Positions 10,130 through 21,349 of a stretch of DNA of 64,000 nt are shown here, piece by piece. A model generated the notes under the pieces. That model ran no database searches and was not told the DNA's origin. It saw only the letters and a program-made list of their open reading frames with translations. The stretch covers positions 14,454,120-14,518,119 of the forward strand of contig OX375880.1 of NCBI GenBank assembly GCA_947359465.1. The letters run 5' to 3'. The first letter of the stretch is position 1. Every line of letters starts with the position of its first letter. This DNA comes from Metellina segmentata. Lineage: Eukaryota; Arthropoda; Arachnida; Araneae; Tetragnathidae. Both the position numbers and the translations under genes were made by a program.

Positions 10130-11367
10130 AGCCCCGTTTACGCCGGATTTGCAAATAAATTTTTCCTTTTTGTGTGTCGAGGACGTTTTACGTTTCCCTA
10201 CGCTGACCCCCCTTTCGTTCCTTTTTTCGACAGACTCCGGTGTAAACGCTTTGTGGACTAAACCTTGTTGTGGACTTTATCGCACTCTTCTCATCCCTTT
10301 GTAGACAAGAGTGATCACGCTTCTTCAAGATGTTGAATTCTTCACCCATTTCACTCCAGGCAATTTTTTTTGTTTTTGTCTTAGGACTCGGGTGTAGTTC
10401 GGTCCCAGAGGACAGGCCCCTCTCTAAATAGTTCTATTAATGTTCTAATTCCCTTTCGTCCACGCCATTTGAATCGAATAGGTCACTCACTGGCAGAGGC
10501 GGATTAAGCGGTACGCGGACTAAGCGGTACGAGGACTAAGCGGCCGCGTAGGGCACCGGAATACGAAGCCCCCCCCCTCCCCCCGAGATCTTAAAATGTC
10601 TGTCTTTTCATTAGTGTTCGAGGAAAGATGTGACAGCGTCTTTACAATGTGCTTCTTCAACTGCAGTGAAAAGAGTTTCTAATATACAAGATGATCAGCA
10701 AGAGGCAGATGCTGTATTAGCTATAAAATTTTGTTTCACCCATAGGAAAGAGGCTTTAACTGAAAGTTGGATAAAAAATATAAAAATATATAATTTACAA
10801 AAATGACATTGATGTTTGTATTTTTGAAGATGAATTTGACAATTTTTTAATGTTTCTAAAAGAAAACGAGGACACCATAAAACCCACACCAGACATCTAT
10901 CGAGCCTTCAAAGAAATGTTTTGCACATTTGCAAATGTTGAAACATTATTTAAATTTTTTTAACAGTTCCCTTAGTTATGGGCGTCAGAAGATATATCGG
11001 GGTTTTTTTTTGCTAATAATTTAAGGAAGAAAAATGTTTTACAAAAACGCTCATTGAGTTTGAGGCCTCAGAAAATTTTACCGCTTGGGGCACCTACTTG
11101 ACTTGGTCCGCCACTGCTCACTGGCAGTTTGGCATGAGATGTGGTCAAGGCAAGCGAAGAGGGCAAAATATCACAGAGAACGAAAGACGGCGTGAGCGAC
11201 CACAGAGGAGGGAGGGGGGAAGGGCAGAGGGAAGCAGTTATTGTCTCTCTATCATCTCGGAGAAATATCCCCTAAAAGTTGCAATCCTTTGATCTTCACC
11301 GACTTCTGGTGGAAAACAAATTTGGATTTGCAAACTCACCAAATCACAATCCGGTGTAAGCGTGGGC
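10130..11367 (+). mobile_element. TT1 TIR element, copy 1 (with hAT insertion)
   Basis: The left end is GCCCCGTTTACGCCGGATTT; the right end, reversed, is GCCCACGCTTACACCGGATT. Sub-terminal blocks (GAGGACGTTTTACGTTT; TTTGTGGACTTTATCG; AAGAGGGCAAAATATCA) are shared with the copies at 21.6 kb and 42-45 kb. Removing the 631-bp hAT insertion plus TSD leaves about 0.6 kb, similar to copy 2. No transposase frame remains. The flanking target words are GTAA and TGGT, so the TSD is not conserved here. Confidence 0.8.
10494..11116. mobile_element. hAT element inside TT1 copy 1, perfect TSD
   Basis: The ends are CAGAGGCGGATTAAGC and, reversed, CAGTGGCGGACCAAG. The duplicated target is CTCACTGG at 10486-10493 and 11117-11124. 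Copy 2 of TT1 (near 22005) has the empty site CACTCACTGGCAGTTTGG, which confirms the insertion. The interior contains decayed, stop-riddled sequence around 10600-10960 that may be an old transposase. Confidence 0.93.
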
Positions 11368-11642
11368 TGGTGGAGTGGTAGCAAACGGGACAGTAGCGCC
11401 AAGGCGTTTTTTTTTTGTCGCCAAACCAAGATGGTGGCGTCAATAGTCTTTAGTTCTAAACTTCTAAATAGGGTTGCCTTAACAACTGTATAAATTGAAG
11501 GTTGCCACTTTGGCGAGAAATCGTCCACTGTCCCGTTTGCTACCACTACTCCGCGCGGCTTAACAATCATAACTAGGGGTGTCGAGATTGGTTGGAAGAG
11601 AAATGAAAGAAATATCATGCTTAGCTTTAGACAACCGTACAG

Positions 11643-11770
11643 GTAAAATGTGGTTCAAAATTACGTGGTCATGTTCTTGATTCTTACCCTTGGGCAATTG
11701 ATCCCGAACCGTCTCCAACAGCCCGTTGTGTTTGTTGCTCCAGTGCGAAGTAATATTCAATTCAAAATAC
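11643..11770 (+). repeat. SINE-B 3' fragment
   Basis: Forward body from GTGGTTCAAAATTACG to CCAGTGCGAAGTAAT and an AAAATACC tail. Confidence 0.8.
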
Positions 11771-11795
11771 CCTGCCCCTTCCACTTTTCAACTTT

Positions 11796-12114
11796 TAAGG
11801 TAGGTAGGTATTTAATTAAGGTCTTACTGGAACAAGGTATACCTTGCCATTGGCGACGGTCCGAGATCAAGCCTGAAAGGATAGATGCGAGGACAACACC
11901 ACGTAATTTTGAATCACGGTCAGATGACGCGATCACACCTGAGCTGGCACCCAACTCTCCAAAGATTCACACCTCGCCAGCGTGAGGAAATTTGAGGCAA
12001 CGACAGATTGAACGTGCACCAGCCTCCTTTGTGCACGATGATCTTTTCGTTGGATTCGAACTCGCAACCCTCCATCTGCTAACGCGCTATTTTTCCAACC
12101 GGGCTACCGATGCC
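11796..12114 (-). repeat. SINE-B, near full length
   Basis: The tail AAGGTAGGTAGGTATTT is followed by the body and the head readable as CCAACCGGGCTACCGATGCC. Because it faces the 11643-11770 fragment tail to tail, the pair forms an interrupted inverted repeat. It is a useful type copy for SINE-B. Confidence 0.9.
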
Positions 12115-12158
12115 TCTCATTTTTTGAGACATTCAAATCTTGTAAACCTTGAAACCAT

Positions 12159-12481
12159 CTGACCAACCAGTCAAGTGGTTAAGGTGTTAACCTCTCGATC
12201 GGGAGGTTCTTGGTTCGAATCCGGGTTAATGCATGGATATTTGTTAGCGTATGGTCTAGTGGCGGGTGGTGCACCTTAAATCTATCGTTGCCGAAAGTCC
12301 TCACATTGGGTCGGCGTGGAAGTTTGGAAAGTGGGGTGCCAGCTCAGGTGTTGCCTCGTCATCTGACCCTGGTTCATAATGACGTGGTGTTGTCCTCGTA
12401 TCTTTCCCTTAGGGTATTGATCCCGGACGGTCGTCAATAGCCCGTTGTGTTGCTTTAGTCCGACGTTAATTAAAATTATCT
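12159..12481 (+). repeat. SINE-A, near full length
   Basis: Head with B box GGTTCGAATCC, body, and an AAAATTATC tail variant. GAAACCA occurs just before the copy and again near 12489, a possible short TSD. Confidence 0.88.
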
Positions 12482-13193
12482 TACATAGAAACCAGTTCTT
12501 TGAACTTCCTATGCGAAAAAAAAGATTCAACCATGTGCTTATAAAGAGGTTACTAATTTCCAAGCAAGTTCAAATACAGTCTTTCCTTCTGCTCTTGTGG
12601 AGTTCTCAAGAATCGTTTATTATGTAATACTTATTTTCACATTATTCAAGGATTTTGCTCTTTTATAAAAAAAAAGGAATTCGAGGGCTTTTCAAGGATT
12701 TTTCAAGAGCTTCTGAATAATTTTCAAGGATTTCATCTTGCTAATGACGAGCATCCATTTCCAAGGCTTGGTTTATAGCTTCGAGTTCTTTTTTTTTGCC
12801 CTACAAGATTCTTTTTCAAGGGCCTTGACGACATTCATGCATGAGACAGTATAGATTCTCAAATCCGAATACAAAAATAAATCAAGCACATTTGCAGACA
12901 TTTCAAAAGTGAAACGTTATTATTCGTCATTACGGTAACTAAAAGAGAAAATTGATTTTTCGGGAAATGAATTAGACAAATGGGAGAAATTTTAAGTTGC
13001 AAGCAGTTTTATTTAAGGGATATTCGAGTACTTAAGATTTGATCTTTCGACAGAGCCTATCTGGTGGGGGATGCTGCGTAAAGTAGAGAAGAGAAGCACA
13101 GTTTAATAACTTCAGATAGCAGTTTAAATAACAGTAAAATTCAAAAATAACAGCAAGTGTTACAAAAAATATTAAAAGCTACCGATGTGAGAT
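12482..13193. other. No gene recognised; TTTCAAGGATTT words
   Basis: From 12645 to 12840 the words TTCAAGGATTT, TTTTCAAGG and CAAGGGCCTTGA recur, resembling the ends of a small TIR element, but no defined borders or TSD are visible. Confidence 0.4.
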
Positions 13194-13536
13194 GGCAATG
13201 GTAATTTTAATTAACGTCGTACTAGAGAGACACAACGGGCTATTGACGACGTTTCGGGATCAATCCCCTAAGTAAAAGATCCGAGGACAACACCTCGTAA
13301 TTGTGAACCAAGGTCAGATTACGAGGCAACACCTGAGCTGGCATTCTCGTTGGCGAGGTGTAAAAATTTGAAGAGTTGGTTGCCAGCTCAGGTGTCCTCG
13401 TCATCTGACCGTGGCTCAAAATTACGAGGTGTTGTCCTCGTATCTTTTCCTTAGGGGATTAATCCCGGATCGTCGTCAATAGCCCGTTGTGTTGCTCTAG
13501 TACGACGTTAACTAAAATTACCATTACCATTACCAT
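13194..13536. repeat. Palindromic pair of truncated SINE-A copies
   Basis: A reverse copy (13194-13340) and a forward copy (13365-13536), both 5'-truncated, meet head to head and give arms of about 150 bp separated by about 25-50 bp of divergent centre. Outer tails read TGGTAATTTTAATTAACG and CGTTAACTAAAATTACCA. Confidence 0.9.
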
Positions 13537-13602
13537 ACCCGGAACTTCGTCAATAGCCCATTGTGTTGCTCCACTGCGAAATTGACTAAATACCTACCTA
13601 TC
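13537..13602 (+). repeat. SINE-B 3' stub
   Basis: CAATAGCCCATTGTGTTGC through CCACTGCGAAATTGAC and the tail AATACCTACC. Confidence 0.8.
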
Positions 13603-13699
13603 TAAAAGTTATGGCTATTGATAACAATTCTTGGGCTTTCAGAAAATATTTACACTTTTTAAAGCGCCTTAAGAACTTGACTTAATCATTTATATGGCC

Positions 13700-14165
13700 C
13701 GTAGGTAGGTATTTTGATTAAAATCACAGTGGAACGACACAACGGGCTATTGGCGACTGTCCGGGAGCGATTCCGAAGGAAAAATCCGAGGACGATACCT
13801 CGTAATTTTGAACCACGGTCAGATGACGAAGCAACACCTGAGCTGGCACCCCACTCTCCAAACTTCCACGCCAACCCAACGTGAGGACTTTCGGCCACGA
13901 CAGATTTAAGGTGCACCAGCCGCCTCTACACCATACGATTACAAACATCCATGCCCGGACCCGGATTCGAACCAGGAACCTTCCGATCTAGAGGCTAACA
14001 CCTTAACCACTATACCGGTTGGTCGGCACCAACGTGAGGACATTTAAGACCACGATAGATTTAATGTACACCAGCCCCCATGCACATGACTGTCTTTTTT
14101 GGACCTAGTTTCGAACTCGCAACCCTCCAGTTCTAATCTGTTGCTCTTCATCTGGGCAAGGCCCT
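13700..14165 (-). repeat. Mosaic SINE: B tail, A body and head, B remainder
   Basis: A SINE-B tail and 3' body (13700 to about 13800) run without a border into SINE-A body and head ending GGTTGGTCGGC at about 14027. This is followed directly by the SINE-B remainder (CCAACGTGAGGACATTTAAG through the B head). The SINE-A part lacks its own tail. This looks like recombination or template switching, not simple nesting. Confidence 0.8.
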
Positions 14166-14965
14166 TAAAATCCCAACAAACATAAAAGGTTTTACGATTC
14201 ATTTGAACGAAAAATGTCAACCCAATTGTTGATGTCCAAACAAAGAATAACTTTCTTTTCTAACCTACTAGAGAGACTCAAACTACTAGAAAGATTAAAC
14301 TTCTAATTTTAACAGTTCATAACTGTTGTCAAAAACAATCAATAACAGTTGACACTGCTGTCGTAAAATAACGGCTCTGCGACGCTAAATCAACTGAAAC
14401 ACGCATGCTCACCGACTCGTTTTCTTTGCAGAAACGCAGTGCGCATGCTTTGTCGCAGCACGATTTTAGCAGAGAGGGAGACGGGGTTAACACACCCAGA
14501 AAAAAAAACCGATGGCACCGAGGAGAATAAATAACATCTCAAATGAGCAGCTTCCGAAACGAAAAAATCAGCGCTGAAAGGAAAGCCTTCATTACATCGG
14601 TATTTTCGAAAGTGAAAAATTGATTTATTAGCTAAACAGGGGGATGGAACGGCAGAGCAGACGGTACGAAAAAAAGTTCCTCGCCCCAAACCGTGACGTT
14701 TCAGATTTCGCCACGAGAGGCCATACTTGCCCAATCGGAAAGAAATATGCAAAAAGAAATCGAAGCTCGTGAATGTTAAACGTTAAAACTCGGCCGTGAT
14801 GTCTCATTTTCTGGTATGTGAAGAATCGGAACGAAGGCCAAAGAAAAAAAAAATGGTTTGGTTCATGAAATCGACCGACCCTGAAAGAACAATACAAAAA
14901 TTCCGACACTAAAGTTTTTTTTTTTAGACTTTCTTTTAGAATTTCACTTATTTTAATTAAAATGT
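14166..14965. other. No feature recognised
   Basis: About 800 bp with two overlapping minus-strand frames of 120 and 125 codons (14390-15005). They share sequence in different frames and show no domain, so they are most likely chance. Confidence 0.4.
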
Positions 14966-15305
14966 TAATGGGAATTTTAGTTAACGTCCTACTAGAGCAG
15001 CACAACGGGCAGTTGACGACGGTCCGGGATCAGTCCCTTAAAGGAAAGATCCGAGGACAACGCCTCGTAATTCTGAACCATGCAAACCCTGAAGGGATAG
15101 ATGACAGGACAACACCACGTAATTTTCAACCACGGTCATCTGATGAGATTACACCTGAGCTCGCACACAGCTCTCCAAACATTCACACCACGACAGAGTG
15201 AGGACATTTGAGGCAACGACAGATTGAAAGCGCCGAGGACAACACCTCGTAATTTTGAACCACGGTCAGATGACGATTCTTAACCACCAGACCGGTTGGT
15301 AGGCA
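14966..15305 (-). repeat. Mosaic SINE: A 3' part, B middle, A body and head
   Basis: SINE-A tail and body (14966 to about 15081) switch to SINE-B-like body with GAGGCAACGACAGATTGAA, then back to SINE-A body (CGAGGACAACACCTCG) and a head ending CGGTTGGTAGGC. No TSD separates the segments. Confidence 0.75.
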
Positions 15306-15369
15306 TACACAGATTTATACCATGCCGAAACTCAAGTGGTAACAATAGTTTACCTGCCGCAGAGTAAAG
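15306..15369. mobile_element. piggyBac-like MITE fragment
   Basis: Shares ATACCATGCCG, GTAACAAT and CAGAGTAAAGG with the right end of the element at 58633-59141; the left part is missing. Confidence 0.65.
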
Positions 15370-15697
15370 GTAAATATCCTTAGCGCGGGTCTGCTAAATC
15401 CAGAATTTAAACAGTGTCTCCTGGGTCATTTACAAGAGCTTTCAACATCACCATGGGTGCAAGACAATTGCCCTGCCTTATCGGGTCCCTCACGTGGCCT
15501 GGGTGCGTCAACAAGCTTCAATTGGGAGTAACGATTTGATTCACTCTCGGAGGCCGAAAATGGCTAGACTTGTTAAGATAATTGGATCGTGTTACGATTG
15601 CAGGATATTCGTGTTTTCCTACCATCCCGAAAACGAATCAGAGGGGAAAAGTCACAGTTCAGAGGTCTCGGTTTGGGGATATGCATTTTTGGTCAAA
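15370..15697. other. No feature recognised
   Basis: A 70-codon plus frame (15494-15706) lacks recognisable motifs. No repeat match was seen. Confidence 0.4.
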
Positions 15698-15978
15698 GGT
15701 AGGTAGGTTGAATTGAAAGTCGCGCTGGAGCAACATAACGGGCTGTTGGCAACTGATCCAGAAGGTAATTGGTAATTTGTAATTAACGTCGTATTAGGGA
15801 AACACAACGGGCTATTGACGACGATCCGGGATCAATCCCTTAAGGGAAAGATCGGGGACAACACCTCGTAATTTTGAACCATGGTCATATGACTAGGCAA
15901 CACCTGAGCTGGCACCCCTTTCTCCAATTCGAGGCAACGACAGATTGAACGTGCACCGGCGCCCTGTGTACACGATAA
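15698..15978 (-). repeat. SINE-B stub followed by A/B mosaic
   Basis: 15698-15764 is a SINE-B tail and 3' body. From 15765 a SINE-A tail (GGTAATTGGTAATTTG) and body run to about 15930 and continue as SINE-B body (GAGGCAACGACAGATTGAAC; GTGTACACGAT). Confidence 0.78.
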
Positions 15979-16029
15979 GATGACGGAGGCAGTGGGATAC
16001 TCGACACTAACATTACAACCTCAAAAATA

Positions 16030-16135
16030 CTATCGTCATCTGACCGTGGTTCCAAATAATTACGAGATGTTGTCCTCGGGTATTTCCCTTCGGAAGGTTG
16101 ATCCTGGACCGTCGCTAATAGCCCAGTGTGCCCCA
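16030..16135 (+). repeat. SINE body fragment
   Basis: Forward body CATCTGACCGTGGTTCC through CAATAGCCC-like; both ends are lost. Faces 15698-15978. Confidence 0.7.
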
Positions 16136-16138
16136 TGA

Positions 16139-16398
16139 TAAATCCTTAAGGGAAAGATTCTAGGATAACATCTTGTAATTTTGAATCACGGTCAGATGAC
16201 GAAGCAACACCTGAGCTGCCACCCCACTCTCCAAACTTCCACACCCACCCAACGTGAGGACTTTCAACCACGGCAGATTTAAGGTGCACCAGCCGCCTCC
16301 ACACCATACGCTTACAAACATCCGTGCACTGACCCGGATTCGAACCACGAACCTTCCTATCTAGAGGCCAACTTCTTAACCCCCAGACTGGTTAGTCG
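16139..16398 (-). repeat. SINE-A, 3'-truncated, head complete
   Basis: Begins in the body at TAAATCCTTAAGGGAAAG and ends with the head GGTTAGTCGGC. The normal tail is absent, unusual for a retroposed copy and suggesting later deletion. Confidence 0.85.
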
Positions 16399-17436
16399 GC
16401 AATGAAAGGATGGAGATAAGGAAAATATCGCTTGGGTTTCATGAAGTCGCGACCCCCCGTGCTTAACAGAGGCAGTGAACCCCGTGGGGAAAATAAGATT
16501 GCTTTGATCCAAAGTTCGTCCCGTTTTTCAGGGGTAAAAACAGTCAAAATGTAAAAAAGAGGAAAAAATACGCAGCGTTATTTTGAACTACAGAAATAGC
16601 TGAATAAGAATGCTATATTTGTGTACTAATGTGTGTACATAACAGTGGAGCAAGCAGAATTTTTTTCTGAGGGGGATAGGCAAATATTTAATCTGAAAAA
16701 ACACTACAAAGTCCACTAAAAACAATAAAATTTGTCTTTGGAAGTAATGTGAGGTTAACCCATAACCCTCTACAAAGTCCACTATAAACAATGAAATTTC
16801 TCCTCGGAAAAGGGGGAGGGGCACCTTACGCGTAAACTCAAATTTTGTAAAAGAGAAAAAATATCTTGGCAACTCTGTAAACAGTATAAATATGTTGCAT
16901 AAAGTTGAAAATGCTATTTTTATGAATACTTTTGAACATCTCACCAATGGTGAGATTTTTTTTAAGAGTAGCAATTTAAAAAAATCTTGATACAAAAATG
17001 AAATGCTTTTTTAGAAAACCGTAGCTTTACCGACGAAATATACAACAACGTACGCTAACTAGTTCAAAATCCAAGTTCTCCAGGTTTGCCATTAAACTAA
17101 TAAGCTTCTCAGAAAGGATTCTTTTCAAAAAGGAATTTGCATGACTTTGCAAAATTTAAGAGTGCATCGTTTGCGATATATGTCTCATTTTACGTTTATA
17201 GAAGACAAAAAATGACAGTCGGAATTTTTTCGTAAAAAACGATAAAAATCGGTCATTTTCTCAAAAATTTACGATGTCGGAAATGCCTACAAAAGTCGGA
17301 AGAATCTCATCCCTGAAGTTAGGACATATTCACACTTTCCTTATTATTTTATTTTACATTTATTCTTTGGCTGCAATTCTATGATATAATTTAATTGTAA
17401 AGAAAAAATTGTGTAAAGTATGTATCTGGTGTCATA
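16399..17436. other. AT-rich, no feature recognised
   Basis: Low-complexity AT-rich DNA. A 135-codon minus frame (16588-16995) is rich in Phe/Leu/Lys and has no domain. CCTCTACAAAGTCCACTA recurs near 16705 and 16767. Confidence 0.4.
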
Positions 17437-17790
17437 TTTTCCGCAAATTTCAAATCCGTTGAAATTTTCAATCTATCTTTAACGATCCCGATTTTACAAA
17501 AAGAACTAAACAATGCCCGCCAAAATGTTTTTTTTATTTCTTTGCTTTCTTCGCTGAAATTGAAAAATAGCAGGAAATGTAATCTGTTTATTTTTGGAAC
17601 GCGAATATTGGCGTGACGTCACATTCTCTTGCAAAAAAATAAAATACATTCAATTTAAAAATTTTATTTATTTAAAGCAAATCATATTTTTAGGTATCGA
17701 TTCAATGTGAAATTTCCTGCAGATTTCAAATCCGTTGAAATTTTTACTCCATCTTTAACGGTGTACAAGATAGAAAAAAAATTAAATAAC
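17437..17790. repeat. Two diverged copies of an ~80-bp repeat
   Basis: The words TTTCAAATCCGTTGAAATTT and ATCTTTAACG occur at about 17447-17485 and 17722-17760 with similar flanks, indicating a direct repeat about 275 bp apart. Function unknown. Confidence 0.65.
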
Positions 17791-17889
17791 TCCAGTTAAA
17801 AGTTAATTTGTTTTTTATCGCCTGCTGGAAAATCATTCCTCCGCGCAATATGAAAACGGAAAAAAGGGAATCCCCGATCTTTTATGCTG

Positions 17890-18035
17890 TTACCATTCCA
17901 AAGAATTATAGTTAAATTTACATTAAATTCATTTAAAATTTTTCTAGATTGAATTTTAAAATTCGCCGCCACCCAAAAATTGCAAAAAATTAGGATTATC
18001 TGTGTGCCAAATCCCATTATTACAAGTGCCATAGA
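17890..18035 (-). repeat. Dispersed repeat shared with 33431-33545
   Basis: The reverse complement of this segment and the forward segment at 33431-33545 share GGGATTTGGCACACA, CAATTTTTGGG-type and GGCGAATTTTAAAATTCAAT blocks. Both keep a similar open frame (GFGTQ...FCNFWVAANFKIQSR). This is probably the 3' part of a transposable element; the class is not determined. Confidence 0.7.
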
Positions 18036-18204
18036 TTCGTCAGAACTGTGATAACGAAAAACAAACACTTCCTCTTATAATAGTAGAGATAAAAATATAA
18101 TGTGTTTCTTCAACAAGTATCAGGTACCAGTAAAATAGAGAAATGAGATATTATTTATAAAAAAGGACTCTATTTTTTTAGGAAAACATTTGCATGTATT
18201 AGTA

Positions 18205-18470
18205 TATAATACCTATACTTCGGTAACCGGCAGGCGAACAGACATAGTGATAAAAGATGATTGTCAATTTGAGATGGCCTTTACCTGCTCTCTAGTGGGA
18301 ATCATATGCAACTTGGGTCGGTCTAACGTTTGGCAGTGGCCATCTTTACTACAACTTTTTCTTAATCTATCTAGAATCACATTAAATTCTTTTGATGTTA
18401 AGTTTTTTTTAATTATTTTTCATTTAAAAAGTATTTTTATACCCATAGGCATAAATAAAACCATTGCTTC
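18205..18470 (+). repeat. Dispersed repeat shared with 19433-19690
   Basis: Starts CCTATACTTCGGTAACCGG and ends CCCATAGGCATAAATAAAAC. The second copy lies inside the hAT at 19114-20135 with about 85-90% apparent identity. No head, TIR or coding sequence is recognised. Confidence 0.8.
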
Positions 18471-18584
18471 ATAAAAATATTTTTTATTCAGACGTATAAT
18501 AAAGCAGAAACATAAGAGCAAATCTCAAAAAGAATTCAATTTTAACTACGTTGACGATTAAAAAAATGTCTATTGTCTATCTAA

Positions 18585-19035
18585 GGCCCAGTGCACACAC
18601 CCGGTTTTTCAACGTGCGGCGCCGCTGCGGAACCTAAGCCCAACTATGCACACATAACAGTGAAATGATGCAAGTACTCATTTCGCGCCATTTGCGATAA
18701 ATATTCCTTCGAAGAAATCGTGTTTATTTCGCTTACTTAGTGTAAAAAAAAAGTATATTTTGAAACAAAATAGACGTTACTGTATACAATCATTTATTAA
18801 TTATTATTTATTTACTTTTAAAAACAAGATACTTCAGACCTGAGACGCATGAGCGGCGAGCAGCGGCGCCGTGGGGAACTGTGGTTTATATTGCACGCAA
18901 GTTGGACGTTCGTCGCCGCAGCGGCGGCTCCGGAGGCATGTATGCACTATTCCATTGGATCCAATGTATCTCAGACCGCATTTGCGTTGCCGCAGCGGCG
19001 GCGCACGTTGAAAAATTGGATGTGTGCACCGGGAC
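18585..19035. mobile_element. Harbinger-like MITE with TAA target
   Basis: The inverted ends are GGCCCAGTGCACACACCCGG and, reversed, GTCCCGGTGCACACATCC, extending through TTTTTCAACGTGC. Both flanks read TAA (18582-18584, 19036-19038), the 3-bp TWA-type duplication typical of PIF/Harbinger. CGGCGCCGCTGCGG blocks lie just inside each end. No coding capacity. Overlapping Ala/Arg-rich frames reflect the GC-rich ends. Confidence 0.75.
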
Positions 19036-19113
19036 TAAGGGTAGTGACAAAATAGTACACACAATTGGGGGTGGGGCGGAAATGAAAATAGTTTGTACAC
19101 CAATGCCGTAGAC

Positions 19114-20135
19114 TAGGAATTCCCAACCTGTGGTACGCGGAAACGTTTCAGGTGGTAGGCAAGGATGATACGAACGACCCAAATACTCTAAGAAGTTTGT
19201 TCAATTTTTTAGTATGTACAATTACGTTATAGGAAAAATGGGTTTAAATTAAATCAATTTTGTGATTAACGTTTTTATTACACTGTAACAAATGACGCTA
19301 ACAGTAGCACATTATTTAAAGAGAAACTTTGGTGCTGATTATCTATTTCTATTCAGTGACTATCTCGGCGAAATTACGTTGATACCTCTTTTGATTTTTC
19401 TGAACCTACTTCGCGGAACCTTTGATTTTTCTGAATACCTATACTTCGGTAACCGGCAGGCGAACAGACATAGTTATAAAAGATAATTGTCAATTTGAGA
19501 TGACCATTACCTGCTTTCTGGTGGGATTCATATGTAACTTGGGTCGGTCTGACGTTTAGCAGTGGTTATATCATTACTACAGCTTTTTCAATCTATCTAG
19601 AATCACATTGAATTCTTATGATGCTAAGTTTTTTAAAGTATTTTCCATTAAAAAAGTATTTATATATACCCATAGGCATAAATAAAACCCAAAAATAAAT
19701 ATAGAAACAGAGTAGGTGTTAAAGAGGACTTCAGAGTGAAGTCGAGCTCCATTGCTTCTGATATTGATATTTTAATAAAAGATAAACAACAAGTTTCGCA
19801 CTAAAAATTTATTTTTGATTTTGTTAATCTTTATTTGTTTAGTTTGTACTAATTATTTAAAATTATTTGTTTTTAGACCTGTGAGTAAAAAATAAAACTA
19901 TAATTTTCAATTTTGTTTTATTTTTTCCTGTATTAAAACATCATTAATACGAAATAGAAGTGCATTAATCATAAAATATGAAGCTTTCTTAGTATATTAA
20001 TTTAAATAAAACAAGCCATTAGGCACTTTTCTGACATTAGATATATATTTCTAAAAAAATATAGGACTGGCGGTACGCCAAAAATTTCAAAAAATTTCAA
20101 GTGGTACGCAGTTACTAAAAGGTTGGGAACCCCTG
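19114..20135. mobile_element. hAT element with perfect 8-bp TSD
   Basis: The ends are TAGGAATTCCCAACC and, reversed, CAGGGGTTCCCAACC; sub-terminal GTGGTACGC words occur near both ends. The duplicated target CCGTAGAC is at 19106-19113 and 20136-20143. The interior is AT-rich, contains a second copy of the 18205 repeat, and keeps no recognisable transposase, so the element is non-autonomous. Confidence 0.93.
19433..19690 (+). repeat. Second copy of the 18205 dispersed repeat
   Basis: Same borders (CCTATACTTCGGTAACCGG ... CATAGGCATAAATAAAACC). Its position inside a hAT element means that either it inserted there or it is part of the hAT family. Confidence 0.8.
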
Positions 20136-20143
20136 CCGTAGAC

Positions 20144-20924
20144 TATTCCACGTGCCGTAAGTGGTTGGGAAAGTTTCGTCACATGGATCAGTGCCTGGAT
20201 CCGATCTTTAGCCAGAAACCTCGGAACTTGTGTGAGCGCGGGATGAAGCAATGGAGAAGGTTCGTCGAACAGAGCGGTGCAAACTATATAGATTCAATGT
20301 AATCTTTAATCAATAAAATTTATTAAAATTTATTCAAGAATTAAGGGGTCGAACTTTTGCGTGAAGCCACTAGATAAACCGGGTTTGTGAAGTCCGTGCA
20401 CACTGAAAAATGTACCCCAGAGGCGAAATGACATAATCCAAAGGATCCTGAAACTCGGACGTCGAAGGAAAATCAAAGGAGTAAAATGCGATATACGACC
20501 TCTAATTTCCCGAGTCCTGGTAGAAACCCAAGCTCATTAAGTTTCGTCCAACCTTGTTATAGAAGAAAGTTAAGCACCATTGGTTTCATTTGGGCATTAG
20601 CAATCGGAAAGTAACTTAATATTTCCAAGGAGGAAGTGGAACTTCTTGGAAAGTCCATTTTATGCGCTTCGTAGATGGTTTCCAACGGGGAAATACGATT
20701 CATAAAAAAAAGATTTAAATGAAGACGAACTGGCACTCTTTTTTTTTTACAAATCAAAACCGATAACTCATCATTAAAAAGTTACTCTCACTGCAAGAAT
20801 TTTTCAATCGTTCCTTTGTCTCCAACAGAGGGTTCCTGGAAATGAGGTCGGCTTGTGATTGGTGCTTCGTTGCGTAAGAAATTGCTCAACGGCATTCGAA
20901 TGCCCCGATCGAAACTTCGTCGTC
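20144..20924. other. No feature recognised
   Basis: Apparently single-copy. A 66-codon minus frame (20557-20757) lacks motifs. Confidence 0.4.
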
Positions 20925-20985
20925 AATAGCCTGTTCTGTTGCTCTAGTACGACGTTAATTCAAAATTACCATTACCGATCTTTCG
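20925..20985 (+). repeat. SINE-A 3' stub
   Basis: CGTCGTCAATAGCC through the tail AAATTACCATTACC; 5'-truncated. Confidence 0.85.
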
Positions 20986-21015
20986 TAAGTGGCGACTCCC
21001 AAGTTCAGACAAAGT

Positions 21016-21225
21016 GGTAATAGGTAATTTTATAAATAATGTCGTACAAGAGCAACACAACGGGCTTTTGACGACGGTCGGGGATCAGTCCCCTGAGGGA
21101 AACGCTCGTGGACAGCACCACGAGGCAACACCTGAGCTGGCACCCCGCTCTCCAAACTTCTCCACGACGCCAACGTGAGGACATTAGAAGCTACGACAGA
21201 TTTAAAGAGCGCCAGCCAACAGGAG
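21016..21225 (-). repeat. SINE copy, A tail, B-like body, truncated
   Basis: Tail GGTAATAGGTAATTTT, then a body with deletions, ending in a B-like CCAACGTGAGGACATT and GCGCCAGCC. Head missing. Confidence 0.75.
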
Positions 21226-21349
21226 GGTTGAGACTACGCAAACAAAAGTCGCTATGAGGAACGCGGGGTGAAAGAGTTTCAATCTCATTCCAATTTCCCC
21301 AAGGTATAACTCTTTCCTTCCTGGAAAACTCCCACCTAAAACCCAGAGG

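Noticed and set aside
14390..15005. Two minus-strand frames of 120 and 125 codons
   Set aside because: Overlapping frames, unusual residue composition, no motif; the second runs into a SINE-A tail.
16588..16995. 135-codon minus frame, hydrophobic
   Set aside because: Phe/Leu/Lys bias follows AT-rich composition; no transmembrane pattern or domain that I can defend.
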